Assembly (NCBI RefSeq): GCF_032362555.1 | Contig: NC_083511.1 | Span: 12,013,501 to 12,077,500 of the forward strand | From: Amyelois transitella | Taxonomy: Eukaryota; Arthropoda; Insecta; Lepidoptera; Pyralidae | DNA: 64,000 nucleotides | Direction: 5' to 3' | Part shown: in pieces, positions 32,601 through 44,600 of the stretch | Layout of the letters: every line of letters begins with the position of its first letter | How positions within the stretch are numbered: position 1 is the stretch's first letter | Notes under the pieces: generated by a model | Told to the model about the DNA's origin: nothing | The model's input: only the letters and a program-made list of their open reading frames with translations | Database searches by the model: none | Program-made: the position numbers and the translations under genes

Positions 32601-35600
32601 GTGATTGGATAATGACATAAATGATACGGCTTTTATCAGTAACGCCATTATAAATAAGACAAAAATCCTGCCTGTTAAAGCACTAAATAAAACTTGGATC
32701 TTTGTAATGAACTCGAAATCTTTAATAATTGATCTTACAAACCATCTTTTTTAACTACATAATATGACAACCAAAAATCAAGATATTTTCAAATTATATT
32801 GTCATTATGCTTTTTTTATAATTTTATACGTATCAATGAGGTTGCACTGAACATACCGCCCGCCAAGGACCTCGTGGCAGGTCCTTCTACTACCGCCCGC
32901 CATGAGGGGATGCCACAAATATCAAATACTTACCTCTTTAAGCAAAACTTAAAATAATAATAATTGCTTTAAATGCAATAAACAATTGAACTTTTGCATT
33001 ATTTTTGAACTAGAAAATACGAGTAATAACTTAAAACATAATTATATAAGTACAACATAATACTAAGTTAACAAAATCATGAACTTCTATAACAATGATT
33101 ATTTTCATATTTAAATTAAAACAATATTGTGTTGCTATCCAATTGGACCAAATAAAAGCCAACCTAACTTCGTACACTGCGCTACAGGCGCTCCAGGCGG
33201 GCCTCTCAAAATGCCTTCTTGTACTATTTCGCTCATCACATCTGCACCGAGAAGCAAATCAATATTATTGGGGACTGAATACATGGGATCCGCAAGAGCA
33301 ATATAATTTAGTTCGGGCCAATTAAATGGTCGTAATTTTTTATTAGGAATATATGATGTGATTTGCTTCAAAACAAAAGCCTTTACATAAATTTCTGTTT
33401 TCGGATTAAGCCGTGATTGAATTTTTAACTGTACCTGATAATCAGAAACCATCGTTTTTTGATCACCTCCTAGACCCACTATAACGCGTTTTGTAGGTTC
33501 CTTACGTAGTTGTAATATATCAACTGCTTTTTCTGAAATAAATGATACTTGAGAACCCTGATCTATTAAACTTTGTACTACGTGATAGTTACCGGAATTC
33601 GACTCTACATGCACTTGAGCAGTAGCTAATAGTACGTCTTCAGCCACATGTCTAACATCGCTAACGAAAGAAGGTGCAATATCATTAGAATTAGTTGTTG
33701 TTTTATATGTTGTGGCATTTACACATGAGGTCTCAGGGGGATGAAGAAGAGTATGATGTCTTTTTTTTACATATCTTACAATTAAAAGTTACTCTGCATT
33801 GAGTTAAACAATGGTTTCCCCCTAAACAATTATAGCACATATTTCTACTATTTACAAAATTATGACGTATTTCATAGGACTCTTGAGCGAACTTTTTACA
33901 AAAACAAAGTTTGTGACTGTCACCACAAAATTCGCAAAACATCCTAAATACATGGAATGTTTTCATACTATTTACATTGCTTAACTTCACGCTATCTGTG
34001 CTTTGTTCTGGCGTATCAAATGGTTGAATAAACTCCAGCGCCGTAAATCGACTTGTCAAAAATTCTTGAAATTGTTTGAACGTAGGCAATTCAGTGCGAC
34101 TGTCAGCGACAGAATGAAGCTCCCATTGCTTTTTTGTCTCAGGGTCTAGTTTTGAACTCACTAGAAAAATAATAATACCATCCCATGTGCTTATGTTAAC
34201 ACCTAAGTTACTCAACGCAGCTAAACAATCAGATGTATTGTTGGTAATTTCTTTGATTCCAGCCGAAGACTCGATCGTTAGATTTCGCTGGTTGAATAAT
34301 CTCTGCAAAATACAGTTACATAAATACCTTTTATTGTTGTAACGTGATTCTAATGTAGTCCAGCAGTGGCTATAGTTTTCAGCAGTAATCGGCACATGTC
34401 TGACTAATTGTTCAGCTTCCCCGCAAAGGTGAGCTTTTAAGTAGTGTAATTTTTGAACAGAATTCAGGTTATCATTATGGTGAATCATGGACAGAAACAA
34501 CTCCCGAAATGATGTCCATTCCGTGTACTCGCCTGAAAATTTTGGAATAGTAATTCTTGGCAACTTAACTGATGAAGCGGGATTACATCTTTGATTACTA
34601 TTTATATTTTTCTCATTTAATTGTCTGAGAGATTCCTTTAATTGACATTTAAATTCTATATACTCGTCTTCGCATTTCGAATACACATCTTCTTGTACAT
34701 ATGAACTTTGATCTAACTTATTATATATAAGTTTTGATGTTTTTCTGAAAATTGTTTCCAATGTTCTTCTAAACAATGCAATCTCGTTTCTAAAAAATAT
34801 TCAGTCAACATCTCTTCAGTTGTGTTCTTAAATTTATTATGAGCGTTTATTATACGCGACAAAATATCTTTTTGTAATCGAATAATAGACTGCATTGTGG
34901 ACTTTGCGTTGGGCAATATAACTACTTATTTACACCGGAACTATGTACATGCAATTTTCTATAGCAATATGAAAACACAGTACTCGCTATATTTGTCTTT
35001 TCAATATTGCTACAAAGCAATCCGGCTCGAAGGACCAAATGTTAAAGCACTAAATAAAACTTGGATCTTTGTAATGAACTCGAAATCTTTAATAATTGAT
35101 CTTACAAACTATCTTTTTTAACTACATAATATGACAACCAAAAATCAAGATATTTTCAAATTATATTGTCATTATGCTTTTTTTATAATTTTATACGTAT
35201 CAATGAGGTTGCACTGAACACTGCTACGAGTAACTTACGTGTTCTTGTGAGGTCAGGCCGGTGGCCCGGCGGGCACAGCCGGCAGCCGCTGTCGGGGCGC
35301 GCGACGACGGCGAGCGGCGGGCAGCTCTCGCACGTCCAGCAGCAGCGCGCGCGGCCCCGCCCCGCGCGCCGCCACTGCCCCGCCGCGCACGCCGCGCCGC
35401 ACGCGCCGCGCACGCCGGCCGCACGTCTGTCACACATACATTTATTTATCATGGTACATTTACTTTATACAAACATTTCGCCAGCTGGGTACTAATGAAA
35501 ACCCCGAAGTCAGGTGTACACACAACTTCTTCCTCATTGTCGTTACCTGTCCCCATGGGGTCGGTACAGTAAGATTTTAACAATTGCGTCTGTCCCTAAC

Positions 35601-38600
35601 CATATCACTTGTGACTCTTTTACTACTCATACTTTCTTCCGACTTCTCCTATTTCTAAAACCTTCCACTTTCATATAAGTAAGTCCGTACCAACCTTAAT
35701 TATTACCGTACCAGCTATTCTTTTCAATTCATGTTACTTTTATACTTTCTCTTATGTTCTCTCATTACATATTTTAGCTCTTGTCACTCCACACATCCAT
35801 TTTAACATTCGCATCTCACCCGCATGCAGTTTCCTTTCATGCGTTACTTTTGTTGCCCAACAGGATCACTTGTCACTCCTTACGTGTCGCCCTTTGCCCG
35901 CCCTACTCTGTTGTAGAGATCCCGGTCGCTGCCCCAGTCATCGTGACATATGTATATGACAATAAACGAAGGTATACCTGGCGGCCGCGTGGTCGCCCCC
36001 TCGCAGCCGCAGCGCGCCGCGCCGCCACCTGCCCACGCGCACGTACCGCCACCCGCCAGCGCCGTCACTCACCAAGTTCATCACGTCGTATTCACTTAGT
36101 CTGTAAACAATTTTAATTATATTTTTGTGATTACTTTGCACCGTCTGCCGGCTGCTCTCGAAATAAAAGGTCATAGGATGATTTGATGGTCGCTATGAAC
36201 ATGTTGGTATGACCAAAACTGGGAGAATCAAGGCTGTCAGATATCCTTGGCAGATTAGGCGTTTCTAAATCCAAATATATATTTGTACAATTGATGTAAC
36301 AGTTATTTCTTCTGATACAAGCTTCTCACTTCTAACCTAATTAGGCGTACAAAATATAAATATTTTTTGAGTCTAAGGATATTATCAAAATGGCGTTTAG
36401 TGTACTTACTCCTGTACATAATAATAATTCTGTGTGCCTAGACTCTGCAGGGGAACAGATTGCGCAATCCAAAATTAAATAACGGCGTAAAATTAGGTTA
36501 TGATTATACCTACACGCGTAGTAGTCGAATTCCTTACTCAGGGGGAGGGTCTCCGTTGTCGTCAAAGGCGACAAGTCCTCCGTCGGGGGCGCGGAAGCGG
36601 ACCCTGGCCAGATGTCGCCGATACAGAGTAACGTTGAAGGGCAGCATGGCGGCGCAGAGCGGCTCGCGGCTGGCGGGGCACAGCGCGCGGCGCATGTCGT
36701 GCAGCGCGTGCGCGAACGCATACACGCCGCGCACCACCAGCGCTAGCTTGGGCTCTTGCGTGTAGCCGCTGGTGAGCGATTCTGATCCTAACACATATAA
36801 AGTAACTTCCATTATTTCTAGATATCTCTGACTTAGTACGTAACAAGGGGTATGGAAATGGGAAGGTTGGATAGGAAAGGCCTAGACGAACATACGTTGA
36901 TTAAATGAGGTACATTCTAGCAAAAAGTTATGTCAAGAGTATTTTAAACTACCGTGCTTGCATGAAAATAATTAAGAACGTGGTTGAAGCGAAAGGATTA
37001 CGAAGAATCGTGGTAAGTGGAAATATGTGTATCTTATTTGACAAAAAAGACCCAGAGCCTCAGTCCAAAGTGATGGTCGTATTTGATTGATTTGATTTGA
37101 TTTAAATATTTGTTTGAATCTAATACAAGTTTCATGTGATATGAAAACATTTAATCAATCATACCCGTGCATTTCCGAACACCAGCCGCCGGTTCGGTCT
37201 CCAACGAGCAGTTGAATTTCTGTTCCCAAAATTCCTGTAAAGAGAAATATCTTCAACCCTTTGTCCAGCCCGCTACTAGAATGCCCTACTACTAGAAAAA
37301 AAGAAAGTACATAAAACTGATTGAATATAGTAGGATACACCGAAAGCACCTGAAACCAGGGGTTCCTCTTGTTGTTGTGTGGCGTGAGCGCGTGGTAGTA
37401 GCGGTCGAAATCGTGTAGGTACGGCGATCTGATGCGCAGGGTGAGCGCGAGGCGGGCCGCGGGTTCGAGGCCGGCCACCACGTCGCGCCGGTCCGCCCAG
37501 CCGTCGCTGCCTACTAGTCGGAGCAAGGGTGGCGATTCCCCTGATGCTGCAAGTAACGATCATTTTTCAACACTCTGAAAGACACAGAAGTCTTTCAGAG
37601 TGTTGAAAAATGAGAGACTCTGAAAGACTTCTGTGTCTTTTAGAGTGTTGAAAAATGATCGATTTCGACCATAGGATTTTATAGTGTGATAAGGCGAATT
37701 AAACTTTTAAATTGTTCAAGTCTTTATCCCTTACGGGGTACGTGGCTAAATGATGGAATTAATTGTTCAAAGATGTATATATAGTATGAAGTGATAGGTA
37801 AGAATGAATATATTAGGGGACTTTACAAAAGAAGGAGGAAACATCTCAAGCCGGGCTTTTAGGTGGGAACACAAAGCGGTCGTTTGTGGTGAAAAATTTT
37901 CCAACGACCGACGACCATTATAAAGTAAAAAAAATTATGATGAAGGTTGATTTAAACTCGGCGCTGGTTAAAATAAGCTCATGAAGAAGTTTGGTTGCCA
38001 TAAAGAAAAAAGCATCTCTTGCCAAATTCAAGTATTACCCTGTGCAAGTTCCGCCCGGCGCTGCAAGCCCTGCAGCAGCGCGCGCGCCGTGCGGCCCTCG
38101 CACCAGCACACGGCCACGCGCGGGCCCGCCGCCAGCCGCCGCAGCGCGCCGTCCACCTCGCGCGCGGACGGCGCGCCGCGCAGCGCCTCCTCCCGCGCCA
38201 CGCACACGCCGCCCCGCGCCGCCTCCTCGCGGAATGCTGCCATTCCACTCTGACCGTAGCTCTCTATCATTTATTAGCATCATGGATTAAGGCGGCCCAG
38301 ACAAGGTACTAGACGTAGCCAAATTGGATATAAGGTTAATGTCAAATGCTACCTTCTGTCATTATTTGCCTTTTGATAATATTGATTTAATTAAATCTGA
38401 TTAAAACTTAAGGCACATGCAGGTGTACTAGATCTCAAGTTGTTCTTTATACAACGCTACATATTTGACGAGGCTTTAAAGGAATGATAAAGTGTAAGTA
38501 AAGCACCCAACGTGTGGGTGTTAGGATTCCCAACATAATAGTGGTAACATTAGCTACTAATAATAAATAACCATCGATGTGCCCGCGCCTTCCTTTTTTG

Positions 38601-41600
38601 GTGCTTTGTACCCACTAGAGTTTAAATAACTATTGTTGAAGACAAACAACAAATGTGTTTCATGTTGGTTCCAACATCACACCTACAGTCCGCTATCATT
38701 CCAATGGCAAATTAGGAACTATTTAGGTGGTGCGGTGAGAAGCAGGAGGGGTTATAGCAGATACTTTTATCAATAAAAAACAAGTTTCTTTATAAGTAAA
38801 AAAAATTACCCTATCAGCACTGTGCTGGATAGTGACTAGTACAAAATATATTAATACAGTTACGATCTTTTTATTACACGTTGGCTACAAGCTACGATAT
38901 ACGTTGAAATCCAGTAGACTCACTCGACGTCTTCGTTCCTTCTCACATTATTAAATTATGCGGCGTGCAAAGGGATCGTGGGTAAGGTATCGCATCACAC
39001 TACAGCAAGGCTAGTGAGTGTCACCGTCGGTGTGGACGGCGTGCACGTAGGTCCAGTTGTGGGCGCGCAGCAGCGCCACCAGCAGCCGCGCCTGGTGCTG
39101 GTCCGGCGGCACCATGCGGAAGAACGTGGAGAACCGCGCGCGGTCCGACAGCTCCCGCGAGGTGGCCGAGTACGACACCTGCCGCATGTCTCAATGCCTT
39201 AACGTAAGGTTAGTTATATAGAACTGAAGGTACACTAAAGAGATTTTTAAGGAGTCTAGAAAGGTCTTCTAGTAGAAAAACTAACACGAGGGTACCGAGG
39301 ATTATTATTCGCCGAGGATGTTGGTAGAGCCATGTGGTGGAAAAGTGCCTCAGCATTACAGTTCCTCACCCGTCGTAATTTTTAGATATCTCTGTCACAT
39401 TTCTTTAATATCTGCTTAGTTTTTAGATTATTAATTCATAACAAATAAAAAGGTCGATGTACACAAAAAATAATATAAGGCAGAGGTTCCCAAAGTTGTT
39501 TGGACTAAGACTCATCTTATACAAGTTTCCGAATTCGGGACCCACTTCTAGGAAATTAAACCGTTACCAATATAAATGAAGGACTTTTCAAATAACAAAC
39601 AAAGTTAAAATTTACATTTTTTTATTACTTAATTAAATAACTACATTAAAAAAGTTATTTCAATGGGAAGAATGAAATTGTTTTCTATTTTTCGCCATTA
39701 CAGTTTTTACATAAAAATAAAAATATGTAATACTAACATTTCGAAATAGCGCGTCAGTTATAATTTATGCCTTTATGTCTTAAGTATGAAGCAGTGTCTG
39801 CCATAAAAATTTAATCTTTATGAGTAACGTAATACTGCTCTAATTTCCAAATCAAAATCGAAATTCGTCTCGGAACCGCCGGCGCCAAGCCGACCGCCCG
39901 CGGTGGTGCCGTAGGTGCTGCGTACTGTTTAATGTCAGTGTCATGTTAAATTTTACCGGGTTATATGTACTGTAGGTATCAGTACGCGGTCAAGCCATAT
40001 TACGCGCTATATATTACTCGCAGTACGTTTACACATGTCTATCAGTCGCCCGCTGTTCAGCGGTTGGATCGGTAGGGTGGTGTGTCGTTCTACAGGCAGG
40101 GCCCACTCAATGTTCGCTCGCGACCCACTCAATGTTCGCTCGCGACCCACCACTGGGTCGCGACTCATACTTTGGGATACACTGATATAAGGGTTATGGA
40201 TGCAACTTGCAGTCGTAAGTAAGTATCGACTTTGAAAGAAGAAGCAGATGGAAGGCTGATTGTGACCCAGCCGTCGGCCAATGGAAGCTGTGGAATTGGA
40301 CTTACAACACTTTGTTTATTTAAAAAGTACCTGGATGACCCGATCGGTGCTCGGTGGATCATCATCGGTGGATCTAAAAAATCATCAATAGATCCAGCAA
40401 AAAACTTAGAAATACCATAAATAATAGTAAAAGCAAAAATCGGTGGACGTCACAAAAAAACAATGACCACCGCATTTATTCTGCTTTCGTGCTTCTTTTG
40501 CCACACCCATACTTTCACTACCATCACATTAATGTCGGGACCAACACGCCCTTATGTATAGCCAGGCGAGCATTTATGGACAGTTTCTAACTGCTCATAT
40601 AAAGGCAAGCAAAGCTCCATTCACCATGTTCTCCGCGTTCAGTCTCCTTTCAATATCACTATCACACTTGCCATCTAATGTCAACTTTGATCCTAGATAT
40701 ACAAACTCTTTCACTTCCTCAACTTTGTCTCCTCCAATCAAAATATTAGGTACATGCTGTCATTTCTTTCCCCATTTCAAAAACCAATATTTTAGTTTAA
40801 CTTATGTTCACTTTCATTCCTTTCTTATTCAAAGCTGCATACAGTTCACCATCTCCGGTAACTCTTCCGCTGATGACGCTAGCATAACCTGATCGTCGGC
40901 ATAGAGCAGACATTTGACGAGTAACTCATTCATCCTTAATCCACTTTCAGACTCTTTCAAAAGTGTCAAACAACAATCTCTCATAATTAGTGAAACAAAA
41001 AGAAAGATGAACGGAACCTGCGGGATGGAGAAGAGCTGCAGCAGATTCTGCACCTGCACGGCGGCGGCGCTGGCTCCCGGCCCCAGCACGCCCAGGAGCG
41101 GGGCCGCCGCGGCCGGCCCGGGCGTCTCCTTGGTTCATCAAAGCATTGAGATAAATATTGTACCGTGTAGTGTCCGGCATTTTAGAACATGACCATTATC
41201 TCTTTCCAATGGATGTCGTAAAAAGCGACTAGGGAATAGGCACACATCCTCAAGACAGAAATAATATTTTTTTTGCAGTCTGAAAACACAGTAGGTACCA
41301 TATATATTTGATTCTTTTATATGTGTGTGTTGTTTGTGTTGACAAATATATAGATACAATTTACATACAGCGTGCAAGCAACCAGAACCAAAGTCGGCGC
41401 AGTGATACTTTCTTCTGTATACTATATTAGGGATTTGTATTATACCTATACTACTTGTTGGAATCTTCTTACAGGTCAAGATTCCCTTAAGGAAACAAAG
41501 GTAGGTACCTAATTACTTTTAGTATGACATCAATATTTTATTTTATGTTCGTAGTCCGAACGTACGTACCTAGGGACCGTGCTCCGCTCTGTGTTTTTTG

Positions 41601-44600
41601 GTATTGTTTCAACCAACAACATCAATCATTTTTTTTTTCAATCACAAAAGCTATGGACGCTAACATAATGTTAGCAGGCAACTCACTCCCTACTGGGCGA
41701 ATAGTTCCTTACCGCCACAACCATCATAGAGGAAAATTATTTTGGGCGAAAATATGGAATTAAGAATTATCCCAGATGCGGGACCCAGCAAGATCAAAAT
41801 TTCATAATTATTACAAATTTCAACGAAATCGTAAGAGCCGTTTTCGAAAACACGAGCAGAAATATATATACTAATGTTGCGCACTTATTATTAATGACTA
41901 TTGACTATTATCTGGATCTGGAACTGGATCTAAAAAAATATTTTTAGCAATGTGAATGTAAAATTACTAAATAAACATGTACGGTCGCGTTCATAATTGC
42001 AGTCATAGTTCGCAAAACTTTATAGCTTGCACCGCTGCTATCACTCACACATTCACACAAATAACACAATAAACAACAAGCGGTGAAACGTTGGGTAACG
42101 CGCCATCAAGAAGAGGGTAGTGTAAAAAGTCGACCGCGCAGCGACCGTCGTCCGCTAATAATCCACACAGCGACAGCCACACAGCGGAGATCCATGGTGG
42201 AACAGTACGAAAATAATGGCTTCATACTGACCAAAATATTTGCGGAACAGTTCGACACATTAGTGGTTACTGTTCGTCGAGTTTGCATCGTGAGGGACTA
42301 CACCACAGACAGCCAGCAAGAAAGCCGTATTTATCCGAAATAAATAAGCAAAGATGTTTAGAATTTGCTGGGCAGTATTTGGATTTTGCCTGGAAAGAAG
42401 CGATATTTACGGACGAAAAGTTCATTTAAGTCATCACTACACGGTAGGCTTCATTTATGGCGAAGAAATGCAACTCGGTATGAAGAAAAAAATATTGTGC
42501 CAAATATGGAGTCTGGACACATATCTGTAAATATGTGGGGCTGGATGAGTGCTGCTGGACCTGGGGAACAGATGTGGATAGCAGGACGCGCTACAGCTGC
42601 TGATTATGTGCAAGTGCTGGAAGAAACCATGTTACCAACTGTGCGGTATAATTATCCGATTGATGATATGCCAACAATATCATTTGTGCCCTGTGCATCG
42701 AGTCCATATAGTGCGTGAAAGGTTCTGCCAGTTTATATTAAAACTACTAATTACTTAGATAGTATTTAAGGACAGCTTCAATATCTTTTCTTTATGAAAA
42801 CGAATAATTAAGCTGTAACCTTAATAACAGGAGATAAGTAGATGATACAATTAGTGTAATATGCTGTATGTATAGCTTTATATAATCATCGATATGTAAA
42901 CAAAACTATAGGTTAACTTTCAATAAAATTTACTAATTTTAATTATTGAATGTTTTATTTTCTCCCTCTTTGTAATTCTTAGATATCAGTTAGTTAGTCA
43001 GTCAGTTACTTAGTTCAAATGGCACCTTGAAACATTAAAAATTGTCAGTACCACAATATTTTTTTTTAATAGGCAAAAAAAATCCTTGAATATCTTCGAA
43101 ATCCAAGTAACGCTAGTAACTAGAACAAGCGAGTGTGAGCAAGCGAGATTATCTCATATATCTTAGGTCTCACTTGCTCACACAAGTAATAAAATTGCTA
43201 CCCAATAACTTTCAAAGGAACCACTACCTATGTTAGGGTCGTGTGCAGATAAACTTTCAACCTTATTAAAACGTCATAAGTCTGGCAGTCGCAGGCATCC
43301 CTCTATAGGCAAATCTTATGCAAATAATGAGAGACGACGATATCTCGATCGACAATTATCGGGCCCAGTTCGGCCATCGTTGATTACCGTCTTTTTTGTT
43401 ATGTTATATGTCATAGAATAATAAACTGTTTTTCTTAGTAATCATTGGTATTAAAGACCGTATTCATTTGATGGAATATTTATTCTTTTTAAATATGCAT
43501 GTGTGTGTGTATCTATTGGAACCACAGTGCACGCTATTTTAACCCGTAAGAATTTTAAAACTATGACTGCAGATATGAACGCGATCGTACGTTCTTATGA
43601 CTCAATATTATACGTAAAAATAATTAAACTGAATTCCGCCATGAAACCATCTAACTGATCGTCTACATCAGAGGTCACGGCAATACACAGCACCTAGCTA
43701 CGTGTGCTGTCACCCCGCTGACGGAGAGCCCTCGGCCGCGAGGGCGCGGCGCTCGAGGGCCGCTCTGCTTGCTCGCTGCGAACTTGCACTTGCTTTTAAT
43801 TTTAATGAGCCATTACTTTTCTTCCCGTCAACTAACGAAACGGGTAATGAACTTCTTTTAGACGATGGGCTAGCAATCTTTTACTATTTGAATCACAACT
43901 CCATCATTAGGCCAGCCAGCTAGACGTGGCCTTTCAGTCTTCTCGAGATATCACGACTTCATACTTTATAGAGTAGGTAATCTTACAGACCCCATAGTCT
44001 CATAAAGACTTCAGCTTGTCTTGTTTTTGAAGCATTTTCCTTTATGCACGGGACACAATTACAATATGCACGGGAAGATAAGCAGGTTTATGTTTCTCAT
44101 ACTATTGCGGCCTACGCAAGATCACTTGTTTCAGGAACTAGGTTTTTCAATTGACCGAGCGAACCGATAGAGGTCTATCAATAAACTTGTGGCGAAATTA
44201 TATTTTTGTAGGTACATGTGCATGGAATCCGGGCGAAAATTAAAATGCGTTTGGCGCAAAAAGGCACAAGTTTGATGCCACCTCGGCCATGTAGCAGTGA
44301 CTATTTTCGAAGTTATGTACATTAGTTTGAATACTAAACGATGCTCTTACGGTGAGTGAAAACATCGTGAAGAAACCTGCACATTCAGGCAATTAAATGT
44401 GTAACAATATTGCTGGTCTGATTTTGATAAAATTTTAAAGGTGTGTAGGGTCTGCCAATAGAATTTTCGTGGGCAAAAATGTTTTACAACTTGTAAAACA
44501 AGATGTTTTCGCGAGGTCAAGTTCGCGGCAAACGACTATAGTAGAGATGAAGCAAAAGAAGGCAGATTGAGATTAAGCGCACTCCAATCCACACTAATAA

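Larger units (their letters stand above)
32673..35220 (-). mobile_element. Non-autonomous BEL/Pao LTR retrotransposon lacking reverse transcriptase
   Basis: Two 181-bp LTRs (32673-32853 and 35040-35220) differ at one position. Each starts TGTT and ends AACA on the plus strand. The minus strand after the 5' LTR reads TTTGGTCCTTCGAGCCGGAT, a plausible tRNA primer-binding site. Flanks CTGCC and CTGCT match at four of five bases. Inside are gag and a retropepsin domain only; reverse transcriptase, RNase H and integrase are absent. It lies sense to, and inside, an intron of the metabotropic receptor. Confidence 0.9.

Noticed and set aside
43130-43186. Short stem (GTGTGAGCAAGCGAGA with its near inverse) as a microRNA
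   Set aside because: It lies within the Tc1/mariner copy, has 15 of 16 pairs only and no extended precursor shape. It is more likely part of the element or chance.
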